DNA of 64,000 nt from Tupaia tana (GCA_026018925.1 JAKSZU010000025.1:29107597-29171596), one strand, 5' to 3'; positions 31,186 through 41,580 are shown, counted from the stretch's first letter. The notes: generated by a model not told the origin, from the sequence alone. Made by a program: numbers and translations.

Positions 31186-31560
31186 CTCAGGGTGTGTGCG
31201 TGAAGCTGCAGTGTGTCAGCCCACAGGCCGGATGGAGCCCATGGGCTCCCGACAAATGCCCAAATTATTACCAGGAAACGTGGTCTCCTGTTTCAGCACC
31301 TCCCCCAGGGACTGCTCTTACCCTTGCATCTCAAAGACAAAGAGAAGCCTCTGCAGCTGCATGTTCAGAGGGAGCAGCAGAAACTCCAGCCGGCCCTGGG
31401 ATTGGAACCAGATCCTGTGATGGATTAGCACAATTTCCTATCATGTAATTGCTTTTCTGTCTGACCAAAGGTACCTCGTTTAATCTATTTCTAATTTGTT
31501 TTAAACCGTTAATTTTGGAAACGCATAAAATGGGAACTATTCTTAGGAAATCTTCCCAAC
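31186..31560. other. Unique sequence
   Basis: Nothing was recognised. Confidence 0.35.
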
Positions 31561-31640
31561 GTCCTTCCGCAGCGCCGCGCGGGCTGAGTTAGTGGGTGGG
31601 CGCGGTGAGCAGCGCGGCCGTGTGCAAATGTGCGTCGTCA
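31561..31640. other. Short CpG-dense patch
   Basis: About ten CpG dinucleotides fall within 80 bp around GCAGCGCCGCGCGGGCTGAG and GAGCAGCGCGGCCGTGTGC. It is too short to count as a CpG island. No promoter or gene was recognised beside it. Confidence 0.5.
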
Positions 31641-31844
31641 CTTATTATCCTCGGCCTTGCCCTTATTTCCCTGCGGGCTCTCTCAGCTCTGGGCGCAGAT
31701 AACCCACAGAATTTAACGGGCCTTATGAAAGTGGGAACGAACCACAGGAGGAGGGGAAGTGTTCTCGTTTTGATATTTACATTCCCCTTTATTTGACAAG
31801 AGTCTCATTGAGGTAGCCGTGCTTTTTCAGCATTCCAGACTGGT

Positions 31845-32005
31845 GTTCTGGACTGGGGTGGGGTCTGTCAGCGCTGCAGGATGTCAGGGAGAGCCCATGG
31901 TCCACAGAGGCCAGGAGCACCCCCAGTGTGGAACCCAGAGTGTCTCTGGACGTTCACCAAATAGTGCCTGGGTCGGGGGCAAAAATCACCCCAGAAGGAA
32001 TTTAT
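31845..32005 (+). mobile_element. MER5-like hAT relic
   Basis: GCAGGATGTCAGGGAGAGCC, AGGCCAGGAGCACCCCCAGT, AGAGTGTCTCTGGACGTTCA and GGGGCAAAAATCACCCCAG reproduce the MER5-type order (aggatgtttagcagcatccc, agcacccccc, aatgtctccagacatt, ggggcaaaatcgcccc). It is old and non-autonomous. Confidence 0.6.
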
Positions 32006-32530
32006 CATCATAACAGCATTAGGATGTTCACCCTCAGCAGAAGGAAAGAACCCAGACCTCTGCAAAACCCAGAGGCTCCTTGGAGCTGAGGAGGTAAATC
32101 CCAGGGCTGGCTGAGCTGAGTTCGAGGGCGGGAGGCAGTACAGGACGCCATGAGCAGACCTCCCCTGTTCCTCGTTCCACTTATAACGGACCCAGACCGC
32201 AGACCCAGCGTCAGAACCGAGGCTGCAGGAGTGACCTCGACTCGGCGTCCGGTCTTCTAACGTGCGACTCTTCGCTCGGCACCCATGAGCTCGCGTTCTC
32301 CACCTGGTCTTGGAGTGTGTGCTCTGACCCGGGCAAGGGCATCCCCACCAGGAGCAAGGAAGGTGGGCGAGAGCCGAGCACATCAGACCAGCATTTCCTG
32401 TTTCTAGATGTTAAGCAAAGATAGCTCCTTTTAAGTAGATCCATGACCGTCTCTGTGAAAAGGAAAACCAAGGTAATCATCACCCTTCACTATGACGTGG
32501 GCCCCCACACCTTAATCTTCAGTGCTGAGC
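32006..32530. other. Unique sequence
   Basis: No gene was recognised. Open frames on the minus strand overlap the MER5-like relic and are not credible coding sequences. Confidence 0.4.
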
Positions 32531-32598
32531 AGAGAAAGGAGAAAAGGAAAGTGAGGAGGGAAGGAGAGAGGGAAGGGAGGGAGGAGAAGGAAGGAAGG
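32531..32598. repeat. Homopurine tract
   Basis: Sixty-eight nucleotides are all purine on the plus strand except for one T at 32552. The run 32553-32598 is 46 nt of pure A/G. Such tracts can form intramolecular triplex (H-DNA) under torsional stress. Confidence 0.9.
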
Positions 32599-33039
32599 TC
32601 TTCTCTTCCCTCGGAAAGCCATTTCAAGTGCAGAGAGAGAGGGTCTCCTGCATCGCTCCTCCCAGACCCTGAGGGGCACTCTGCGTGGAGACCCGTAGAC
32701 CGGCCTGTGCAGGAAGGCTCTCGGCAACACCCCAGCTGCTTGGCTGTAGCTGGCACTCTCCCTGTCTCTCTCCCTGCCTTGTACAGTAGCTGCTGCCTAA
32801 ACAGACTGTCCATTGTTAAGAAGAGCGGGAGTCTCAGCCCTGCCAGTAGTGCCATCTCAGAAGGAGCTAGACACGAGGGGGTGAGGGCCAAGGGCTCACG
32901 CGCAGCTCGCCCGGCTCAGGCTCCGGGACTCGGCGATGCCACCGGGCTCTCTGCAGCCCCTCTGTCCTCTCCTCCTGTAATTTGGCTACCAGAGAACATT
33001 GGTGTTAGGGACATCTTCACCCTGGAAGTCAGTGCAGTG
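32599..33039. other. Unique sequence
   Basis: A 228-codon frame (32443-33129, +) begins in the purine tract area and runs into a MIR relic. It has no recognisable domain and is not called as a gene. Confidence 0.4.
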
Positions 33040-33250
33040 GGAATTAGGCTGGGTCCAAACCCAAACTGCATTGGCTCCTACTCGGTTTCTGCCACTAGCA
33101 AGTTGTGTAGCCTCACACTGATCAGCTGACGTCTCCAAGCTTTGGTTTGCTCAGCTATAAGAATGGAGGTGCTAACGGCACCCACCTCACAGGGCATTGC
33201 TCCTAGAAACCAATGGGCACGTGCCCTGAGGGTTAGGGTTAGTGCTCAGT
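33040..33250 (+). mobile_element. MIR-like SINE relic
   Basis: AACCCAAACTGCATTGGCTC, TCTGCCACTAGCAAGTTGTG, TAGCCTCACACTGATCAGCT, AGCTATAAGAATGGAGGTGC and CACCTCACAGGGCATTGC follow the MIR order closely. Confidence 0.65.
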
Positions 33251-34069
33251 CAGGGTCATGGTTGCCGTGGTTACTTGGGGGGGTCCCCGTCCTAGGAGTC
33301 TTGGCCTCCTCTGCACCAGCCCAGGAAGTCAGGCAGTTCCAGAAGTTGCAACCCGGTGGATCCAGGCCGCATTTTTCCAAAATAGAGAAAATGGTGAATC
33401 ATTAAAACAACCAATTTGCCTGCAGCCCACTTTTGTCCTGGGTGAAAAACAACTAGTAACCCTAGAGCCTGGCCCGTGCATTGTCCGTCTCCCAGCACCC
33501 ACTGCATGGAGGACTCTGCAGGGGCCAAGGACATGCAGGGCATCAGCTCTTGGCAGACCCAACTCCTGCACTTGTCGCAGCAGTGGGAGCCTGCCCACGG
33601 CGGGGCAGCTGGCCCCAGAGCGCACCACAGGCCCCTCGGCCCAGGTCTGGCTTCTGCTCTCCAAGTTCTGCATGCCTGAGCCCACAGCTCCAGCTGCGGG
33701 TTGTCTCCCTCCCTGTGGAACTGGCCAAGCTGCGACTGGAATGTGCTTGTGCCCTGGCTGCTCAGAGCCCAGACCTGGCGGGGCTGGTGACAGGAGAGTC
33801 CGGACGTGACGGTGACCAGGAACTTTGTGGAGCGGTTTCTGCGTGGACTCTCATTTCCCCTTGCAGCAAACCTGGGGGACTGGCTTGTTTACAGGTGAAG
33901 AAACTCAGGATGGCCTAAAAGGGGAATGTGACTCTAAGTACCCAGAGCAGAGATCTGCAAGGGTTTTTCTTGCAGGGCACGCCTGCCAGAAGAAGTTCAC
34001 GTGGTTGATGTACTCCCGAGAGTGTACCTAGATTTAATCCCCCCTTTCAAATTTGCAAAGGAAGCTAAG
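33251..34069. other. Unique GC-rich sequence
   Basis: Multiple overlapping frames occur on both strands (183, 145 and 118 codons), and none has a recognisable motif. I see no gene. Confidence 0.4.
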
Positions 34070-34211
34070 AGAATTGGATTTAAGCTCTAAGCTCTTGTTT
34101 TTGTGTATGTCCTATTTTACGAAGAGTTTTCTTGCAAGCAGTGAGTAACGGCATCATCCAGTTAAAGATCCGCCTCTGAGCATGGCATGGAGAAGACAGG
34201 GTATGTGTTCC
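34070..34211. repeat. 142-bp direct duplication, copy 1
   Basis: The segment from AGAATTGGATTTAAGCTCTA to GACAGGGTATGTGTTCC recurs at 34994-35136 in the same orientation, 924 bp away, with only about a dozen differences. Flanks are unrelated. No family name recognised. Confidence 0.9.
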
Positions 34212-34399
34212 ACGCAGCTCCCACACACCAGCTGTAACTCCTCCTTTCTCGTATGGAAGTGTGCCACAAATCTGGTGGCTGTGGCGGACTTACAGGTTCA
34301 AGATAATCCACTTGGCGCTTTAACGTGTACCTGTGAAATGTAACCGTCCCTAAACCACAGCAGCGGCTCCATACTAACCCTCGTCCCATGCTCCGATTC

Positions 34400-34560
34400 T
34401 CTGTGAGCGCTAGAGTCAGCTCACCCCAAGTCCTTCACCAGGGAGTGCCGTTGCACTCCTGTCTCGCAGGCGCAGGGCAATGAAGGGACTTGCCGAAGCC
34501 ATGCAGGCAGCGTGCACGCAGGCAGGCTTGGGTTAGTCCAGAGCCTGCAGCCCTTACCTG
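34400..34560 (-). mobile_element. Probable MIR-like relic, antisense
   Basis: GCAGGGCAATGAAGGGACTT, GCCGAAGCCATGCAGGCAGC and TTGGGTTAGTCCAGAGCCTG resemble the antisense MIR order (gaggttaagtaacttgccca, cacacagctag, gaacccaggcagtctgg). It is diverged. Confidence 0.4.
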
Positions 34561-34993
34561 GCTGTGAGCACGTCGCCTGAGTGTGAGCTGGGGTTGGCTC
34601 TGGTATTTTATTTATTTAACAGTCAGTCCTGAACTCCAGGACTTGACCTCTTGCTATTGGCAAGTAAATTGTGGATGCTTCACAGATGACTTGATGGCCG
34701 AAGTGCTGTGACGTGGCCCTTGAGAACCACGCCAGCTAGGGGCCAGCCAAGAGCCTCTGTGGCAGGGCTGTAGTCTCCACTTGAGGAAGCGCAGCAGCCG
34801 AGCTCTGAAGCGGGAGAGTCCAGGTAGAGGAAAGAAGAGTGTTCTGAGCGAAGGAAGGTGCTGGGTGCTGGGAAGCCCTGTCAGGATCGTCTGGCTTTGT
34901 TGGTGAAGAGCACACTGCAGAGGCACCTAGAGCCGCCATTTTGTTTGGACTGGCTTTGCGTGAGCCATGTCGCCTGGCTTCCCCAAGCGAGGA

Positions 34994-35136
34994 AGAATTG
35001 GATTTAAGCTCTAAGCTCTTGTTTTTGTGTGTGTCCTATTTTACAAAGAGTTTTCTTGCAAGCAGTGAGTAACGGCATCATCAGGTTAAAGATCCGTCTC
35101 TGAGCACGGCATTACAAAAGACAGGGTATGGGTTCC
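34994..35136. repeat. 142-bp direct duplication, copy 2
   Basis: This matches 34070-34211. Differences include TGTGTGTG versus TGTGTATG, TTTTACAAAGAG versus TTTTACGAAGAG, and CATTACAAAAGACAGG versus CATGGAGAAGACAGG. The low divergence implies a younger event than the surrounding MIR relics. Confidence 0.9.
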
Positions 35137-35224
35137 CCATGGCGGCCTCAACTGCATGCCTTAATCAGAATCTAGAGCTGACATGAGGAGAGCTGGTAGC
35201 TCAGGCCAGGCCACTGTGGAGCTG

Positions 35225-35400
35225 GGAGGGCAGAGGGCAGAGGGAACAGGCCCAGGGTTCTGGGTTGGAATCCCAGTTCTGGCACCTGACCATAAGATCT
35301 TGGGCAAATTCCATGGTCATCTGACCTTCAGTTTCACATCTAAGAACGTCCACGTAAAGTACCGTGAGGACCCGGGTGGGATTCCGGCTTCAGTGTGCTC
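35225..35400 (+). mobile_element. MIR-like SINE relic
   Basis: CAGGGTTCTGGGTTGGAATC, CCAGTTCTGGCACCTGACCA, AGATCTTGGGCAAATTCC and ACCTTCAGTTTCACATCTAA match the MIR order. Confidence 0.6.
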
Positions 35401-36241
35401 AGTGTGCACTCTCCTTTCTGGTCGCGGCCTCATCCTTGGCTTTTCTCCAAGCACCGTCCAAGGCCAGACTCAGCCCAAAGCCCAGTGGGATGGGTCCCAG
35501 TTCCAGCGAGGTTGTGGGAACCCATGCTCCGTGCCAGCTGTAGCTTGTGATAAATGTAACACAGGTCAAGGTGGCGAGCGAGGTGTAGCCTGCTGTGGGC
35601 GTCCTGCAGAAGGAGTTGAGAAGGAGTCAGGTACAGCAGAGGCAGGACGAGGGGCCGGAGGCAGAGCCCTCACGACTCGTGCGGATATAACTGCGTCTCA
35701 GTCTCCCCAGTTCTCACGGTCGCGAGTAAGGACTTTTTCTTTGTTGAAGCTGTTTTGATTTGTGTTTCTGTCACTACACGAACAGGTCTGGATGACTACA
35801 GGATGTGAAACAGTTCCTACAATACGTGGCATGCATTCAGGACTCAGAAATCACATCGTATTTACGCTTCTCATGACATCTAAATGTAACTGTAACAGCG
35901 ATGGAGAACCACCTCCATGGAATCCCATGTCTCTCTGTACAGGCTGTCTCTGTGGGAAAGCTGCAGACTGGGTCTTTGCGGTGCTCAGGAGAGGAGGGGA
36001 AAGAGTAGCTGGAGGCGAAGCGCGGGGCTCACCGACCTCAGAGGGGTAGGGCTGCACGGAGAGGCTGGAGACAGAGCGAGCGGCAGGAGAAAGGGCAGGC
36101 GTGTGCTGTCTTTGAGAGAGAGACAGCACCAGCTCCCTGGCCTTCCTACCGACTGGCCGCAGTACCCAGACACCCACAGGGAGGCCCGAGTATCCCATAG
36201 TCCCATGCTGCCCCCCCCTCCGCCCAGCTTGTGCAGCCGTA
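35401..36241. other. Unique GC-rich sequence
   Basis: No gene was recognised. Open frames here either continue into the 13-bp array or lack motifs. A GCTGAGAGAGAGACAG-like CT/GA patch near 36110 could be a SINE scrap but is too short to call. Confidence 0.35.
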
Positions 36242-36594
36242 CCCCAGCTGTCCTCCCCAGCTGCCCTCCCCAGGTGTCCTCCCCAGCTGTCCTCACCAGG
36301 TGTCCTCCCCACCTGCCCTCACCAGATGTCCTTGCCCTCCCCAGCTGTCCTCCCCAGCTGTCCTCCCCAGCTGCCCTCCCCAGCTGCCCTCCCCAGCTGT
36401 CCTCCCCAGCTGTCCTCCCCAGCTGCCCTCCCCAGGTGTCCTCACCAGGTGTCCTCACCAGGTGTCCTCCCCACCTGCCCTCACCAGATGTCCTTGCCCT
36501 CCCCAGCTGTCCTCCCCAGCTGCCCTCCCCAGATGTCCTTGCCCTCCCCAGCTGCCCTCCCCAGCTGCCCTCCCCACCTGCCCTCGCCCACCTG
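36242..36594. repeat. 13-bp C-rich tandem array, about 27 units
   Basis: The unit is CCCCAGCTGTCCT with CCCCAGCTGCCCT and CCCCAGGTGTCCT variants. A longer variant containing CAGATGTCCTTGCCCT recurs near 36322, 36485 and 36530, showing block duplication within the array. Every unit has a run of four C, so the minus strand has a GGGG run every 13 nt. Open frames of 277, 204 and 179 codons cross the array in several frames and are compositional artefacts. Confidence 0.93.
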
Positions 36595-36839
36595 CGCACT
36601 GTGGGCTGCTGTTACCCTGCATTCCGTGTGCTGTTGGGGATGCTGCCTCACCCGTCCGCGTGGGCGGGGCTGAGGCTCAGGGAAGCGCAGCACTTGGCCG
36701 ATGTCCACAGCTGGAATGTGGCCTGGGTACGGAGCCTGCTCCCCCACTGACGGCTGCCCCCACCCACTAGTCCTTTCCACCAGATGGCATGTACCAAAAC
36801 ATGTGCATCAAGACTATCCCCTGAACCAGGCCCCCACCT
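36595..36839. other. Unique sequence
   Basis: Nothing was called. GGGCTGAGGCTCAGGGAAGC near 36667 resembles an antisense MIR core scrap. Confidence 0.3.
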
Positions 36840-36960
36840 CACAGAGAAAAGGGTTTAAAGCCCAGCTCTTCCATACGGCCTGGAGCAAGCTACCAATGTC
36901 CCGCCCCAGTCTCCTCACTTAGTGGAATGTGGCCATCCGTGTTTCTAGGCCATAGACTGT
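36840..36960 (+). mobile_element. Possible MIR-like relic
   Basis: AAAGCCCAGCTCTTCCATAC, GGCCTGGAGCAAGCTACCAA and GCCCCAGTCTCCTCACTTAG keep the MIR order but are diverged. Confidence 0.35.
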
Positions 36961-37454
36961 CCTGGGACCTCAGTACAGACACACACCCTGAGAAGTGCTG
37001 CTCGTGGCCGCGTGCCCTGAGCTAGACACTGAGAACACGAGAGTGCCTTCAAGGAGCTTCACAGCCACGTGAACTGCGCTTTGAGACAGTCACAGCCCCA
37101 AACGGCACTCACACACGCCACGCCGCTGGTATGGGTGGGAGGGTGTGATGTCACGCCTCGCCCAGCACAAGGCCACAGCCAACACCCTGTATTGAAAAGC
37201 AGGGTAGCAGAGAAAAGTACAGGAGCTCTCAAGTCACGGGGAACTTCAGAATGGACGGCCCGAGACCCAGGGAAGCGCTCTGATTTTATGCTCAGCCTTG
37301 TCGAAGCAGAGTCCTGTAGACGTGTGATTGGGAAAGGGGCGGGAGCAGGTGGAGATGGACGACGGGGAGCCCGGGAAGGCCTGTCTCAGTCCTCTGTGCA
37401 GGTGCCTCCTGGGTAGGGCGGGAGCCCTGTACAGCGAGGGTCTCAACAGCCATG
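36961..37454. other. Unique sequence
   Basis: No gene or classified repeat was recognised. Confidence 0.35.
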
Positions 37455-37523
37455 CTTCTTTCCTTCCTTCCTTCCTTCCTTCCTTCCTTCCTTCCTTCCT
37501 TCCTTCCTTCCTTCTTTCTTCTT

Positions 37524-37580
<57 letters not shown>

Positions 37581-37592
37581 CTCTCTCTTTTT
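37455..37592. repeat. 138-nt pure pyrimidine tract
   Basis: The plus strand has no purine from 37455 to 37592. It consists of (TTCC)n of about 13 units, then TTCTTT blocks, (TC)n of about 18 units, (TTTC)n and (TC)n again. It directly adjoins the A-tail end of the antisense SINE at 37593, so it probably grew from that tail. Confidence 0.95.
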
Positions 37593-37812
37593 AAAATTTT
37601 TGTCAGAGGGTATGTGCACTCTCTGGAGAGAGACGGAGAGAGAGAGAAAGCACTCCCCATGGTGGATGGTCACACCACAGTCCCTCCTCCATGTGTCCTC
37701 TGGGGTTTTGGGCACACATGCCCATGTACCTGGCGTGCTTCTGCAGCTGCCAGGTCCAGGAGTCAGACACATGTGTCCAGCTACCTTCACCACCACAGCA
37801 CGGCTGGCCATC
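37593..37812 (-). mobile_element. tRNA-derived SINE, antisense, diverged
   Basis: On the plus strand: TTAAAATTTTTGTCAGAGGG, TATGTGCACTCTCTGGAGAG, CACCACAGTCCCTCCTCCAT, TGTCCTCTGGGGTTTTGGGC, ACACATGCCCATGTACCTGG and GCCAGGTCCAGGAGTCAGAC. The tRNA-like head is weakly preserved at 37760-37812. Confidence 0.75.
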
Positions 37813-39499
37813 TTCACTTCTTGATGACCAGTGTCACACTGGACATCAACGAGGAAGGTTTGAGCAGCGTCCGACCTCACGGCTGGCTCAGGAGAAGGTG
37901 CGGATGTCTTAGGCCAGTCTTGGGGAGGAGGAATGCTAGTCTCTACAGTTGCCGGGAGTGAGCATTGAGAGAGAGGAGGGCAGAACCTCGCTCTGAGGAC
38001 TTCACTTTAGGGTCTCTTTTGGAGCCCATGTTGGTAAGGAGGAGATGGGGTCACCACTCACAGCTACGCAGGTGGTGAGGGCCGGGTGGGCTGGGTCAGC
38101 GTCGGCAGCTCCTGGCAGCCGTGGGGCCTGGCTCTTGTGGCACCGTGACTCACAGCTCACACCTCGGAGGCAGCATTTACGCCACAGAAGCTGGGCACGC
38201 TGTGGATCAGGACTCTGTCTCCGGAAAGCTGGTTTACTTCCATGTGCCAGCTTGCCGCAGAGTGGGAGCGAGGGAGAAGTCTCCCAACTGCCATCGTGGT
38301 GGCTAATTCACTTCAGAGCAACTACTGAGCGCCTCTGGGTCTCGAGAAAAGAATCCACATGCTTTTAAGGGATGCATGGACACCAAGAACTTGTACCGAA
38401 GGAGTGGCTTTGAGTTCCGGAGAAGAGCTTTGTTTTCTTTACTCTTGGGCCCCAGGAGACAGGTCCCTGGGGGTTCCTTGACTGTGGGCGGGTCTGCAGC
38501 GTCAGTAGCAGATCTTGGGCAGGGATGCATCCTTTTCTTGTAACTAAAATGTTCCAGATGGTCCCCTTATTCAAGGAAAGTGAAACCCTAACACATATAA
38601 TTTAAAGGTCTTCCTTGCTGTTGGTTGCGATTGGATGATAAACTGTCAAGGCGCTGAGTGGGGTGGGTGGGCTTGGACGAGGAGTCCCGGCATTACGTCA
38701 GTATTTTCTAGCTGCCTTCTGCACTTTGGGTTATTCTCTTCATTCAAGAAATGAGTACTGGGTGTCTTCTGTGCTGGTGTGGGGCAAAGATTGCTAAGAC
38801 AGCGGTCCCAGGCTGAGGCAGGGTGAGCATAGGGCCAGGGACCCATGTGTGCTCTGGTGGAATCCCAGAGGCGGGGGCAGTGAAAATACATACATGACTG
38901 TAACACACACACACACACACTCTTCCAGGTGAAAGGAAAGCAGGAACAAGTTTACAAGGAGGGTTTGTGTAGCACCCAGCCAGCGCTGACCACCTGTGCC
39001 CTGGAGGAGGCGGGAGTGAGAGGCTGGAATGGGACCAGGAGTTCGCTAAGGGCTTCCTTGGCTCAGGCTAGAATCTGTGTTGAAACCTTCCGCGCACGCG
39101 TGCGACCTGCCCATCGGTAAAAGTTCCGACAGGATCCCTCGAGCTGTCCTGCTGATGTGCCGCAGTCCTGGCCATCCTCACTGGCCGGAAGCTCTCAGGC
39201 TTAGCCACTCTCCCGGCCCTGCCGCATTCTCGACCACTGCCGGTACGTATCTTCTGCGGCACGTGGAATTCACTTCTTTCAGACTTTCCTTTATTCTTCG
39301 CTCACTGTGGATGTCCACACATGCTGAGTCACAGTCTCAGCCTTTGAAGCTATATGAAGACACTGACACTGCGCCTTATTTTCTTGAAACTGATGGCGTG
39401 CACGTAGTAAGTGGCCACTGTAATGGTGATGATGATGATGACAGTGATGAAAATAGCTGTAGCACTAGTAAAGCAGCTACATGAACCATCTGGGGTCCG
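37813..39499. other. Unique sequence with (AC)n at 38903-38920
   Basis: No gene was recognised. TTCAAGAAATGAGTACTGGG with TGTGCTGGTGTGGGGCAAAG near 38744-38790 looks like a decayed L2/MIR-type end. The phrase just before the (AC)n tract recurs near 40176. Confidence 0.4.
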
Positions 39500-39690
39500 C
39501 TTTACTAAACACACCTTGTTTATTCCTCACAACAACCTCCTAAGGTAGAGGGAGATGATTTTATCATCTCCACCAAAGATGAAGAAACCGCAGCAGGGCG
39601 GTTACGCACCTTCCCCAAGGCCCATATCCAGGAAGCGACAGTCTGGGCTTCCCCTGCTCAGTCCACTTCCGAACCACTGTTACCACAAGA
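39500..39690 (-). mobile_element. MIR-like SINE relic, antisense
   Basis: CACACCTTGTTTATTCCTCA, CAACAACCTCCTAAGGTAGA, ATTTTATCATCTCCACCAAA, GATGAAGAAACCGCAGCAGG and GGCCCATATCCAGGAAGCGA follow the reverse-complement MIR order well. Confidence 0.65.
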
Positions 39691-40197
39691 GGGTCTTCAA
39701 AACGTGGGAGACGCATGTAATGCACAACTGTGCGATTCCAAGAGGGTTTGCATCAAAGGAAACTCGCACTCTCATCCCATTTTTCATGAACTTTTTAAAG
39801 ACCCCTGTATATAGTCCCTACATTTCTGTGAAGTTTCTAAGATGGTTTGATTTTTCTGTCTTTCGTTTGCCAAGGCTCATTTTGCAGACATGTTTTTGCT
39901 TAGAAATGTACACGAGGTGGGTAAATCTCTGGAGGGGGCGCTCCTAGCGTTCCTGGCATGACCACGCCCTGAAGTCAACATGACTTCAGAGTTTATGTAA
40001 CATTTTATAGGTCTTTAATTCTATATTTTCCCCGAATTTCAATGTCCATCTGTTAGGTACAAAATAAATGTTCATGACCCAGAGGCTGAAAGTTTTCTAA
40101 CTTTAACTTGTTAATGAACTTGACTAAAGTTGAATTTGAATAGATGTCAGAGTCAGTTTGGAACACACCTGAAGGGAAAATACATATATGACTATAA
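39691..40197. other. Unique AT-rich sequence
   Basis: No gene or classified repeat was recognised. Confidence 0.35.
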
Positions 40198-40236
40198 AAC
40201 ACACACACACACACACAAACACACATGCACACACAC
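40198..40236. repeat. (AC)n microsatellite
   Basis: An interrupted (AC)n of about 39 nt. The 22 nt before it (GAAAATACATATATGACTAT plus AA, from 40176) nearly match 38882-38903, before another (AC)n tract. Confidence 0.9.
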
Positions 40237-40489
40237 GCTGCAGTATAATCAGCCTTCTGAGAAGAGTAAGTGGGCAGTACTCCAAATTCAACATGAAGAA
40301 GTAGATCATGTGACCTGATTCTGAGTCACGTGACTGGTGATTATGTTGGACTCCGTTCCATCTGTCTTCCGACATTTACCCTCTGGCTTTTAATGATCCT
40401 CAGATGTTGTAACTGTGTTGCTCAGTGTTCTCTTTAATGCCACAAACTCCCTGACTGGAAACGCGCCGTCTGTAAGAACTCTCCAGATG
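40237..40489. other. Unique sequence
   Basis: Nothing was recognised. Confidence 0.35.
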
Positions 40490-40625
40490 GGCAGGTCTCG
40501 GCCGGGACACTTCTGCTCCGGGTACAGTTACCAGTGTCTGGAGACACTTGGGGCTGTCGTGGCTTGGGGGCGTGCTCCTGCACCCCTGGCATCCCCTGGG
40601 CATGCAGACCCCTAGTCAGAGAGGA
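40490..40625 (-). mobile_element. MER5-like hAT relic, antisense
   Basis: CCAGTGTCTGGAGACACTTG, GGGCTGTCGTGGCTTGGGGG, CGTGCTCCTGCACCCCTGGC and ATCCCCTGGGCATGCAGACC match the reverse-complement order of MER5-type elements. It is a second copy, inverted relative to the one at 31.85 kb. Confidence 0.6.
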
Positions 40626-41254
40626 AGCAGGACATGCGGGAAGCCCTGAAGATGGAGTGATCACGCGGGCATCTTTCATCTCGGAGTGAGGAGCGTCCCC
40701 TGAGGCCTGTCTCTGCTCTCTGCTGTCCGCACCTGCTTGGTCTCTCTGTGACATCACCTGTTCGGGGTTGGGGCTTTAGCCAGAGTGTACAGAGGATGGA
40801 GAGGCTGGTGGGGGGTGGTGCAGAGCCAAGCGGCATGGACCTGCCTTTACAGAACCCACAGTCTGACTAGGGGCTTATTGTAAGTGATGACTTCAGTTTA
40901 GAAGGAATGTATTGACTTCTCACTGCGGGCTTGGTGCCAAGGGGACAAAACACAGTGAGATGCGGCCCCCGCCCAGAGGACCCTGCCCTGCGACCTCTTC
41001 CAGCCTACTGACTGGACTGCAGTTTTTCTATTCAGGTTTCCAACCCAGTTGAGACTTCTAATGCCATTAAATTTTTATATTCTGCTTACCACACCATCAA
41101 GTTGAGCCCTAGTTTTTGTTTTGCTTTGTTTTCAATATATTCACAACATGAAATTACAGTAAGGACTTGGCTATTGATAAACTTAAGTCGTCCTAAAATT
41201 TGAAAGAGAAGAAAATCTTTATTTTTATTTCCTGTAGAAAGAATTTTATTCTGG
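40626..41254. other. Unique sequence
   Basis: No gene was recognised. A GGGACAAAACACAGTGAGAT phrase near 40938 may be a decayed L2/MIR end. Confidence 0.35.
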
Positions 41255-41580
41255 TCCATTCTGCTGCTAATAACAGAAAATACCCGAGTCTGGGTCACTC
41301 TAAAAATAGAGGTTTTTTTAGCGTGCGGTGTAGAAGTGCAAGGGTCCTCTGGGGGCGTTAGCACACGGCGTGGGCAGGAGCTCAGGTGTACGGCCGCATC
41401 TCTGTTCTGGCCTCGCCCCTCTTTATAAACCACCGTGTCAGTCATGGGGACCCTTCTCTAACGACTGTGACCTACTCTCCTCCAGAGTCCCCACTGTCAG
41501 TGACAGTGAATCTAAGCTTTTGGCTTTTCCAATCTTGTCTCTGCTATGAATTTTGGGAGGGCATCCAAACCATAACAGAG
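41255..41580 (+). mobile_element. MaLR-like LTR relic, nearly end to end
   Basis: CTGCTGCTAATAACAGAAAA, TACCCGAGTCTGGGTCACTC, CAGGAGCTCAGGTGTACGGC, ATAAACCACCGTGTCAGTCA and a 3' end GAATTTTGGGAGGGCATCCA then AACCATAACAG follow the MST/MLT1 LTR order from start to finish. Confidence 0.55.

Noticed and set aside
33230-33246. GGGTTAGGGTTAG looked like an interstitial telomeric repeat
   Set aside because: Only about two hexamers, inside or beside a MIR relic; too short to distinguish from chance.
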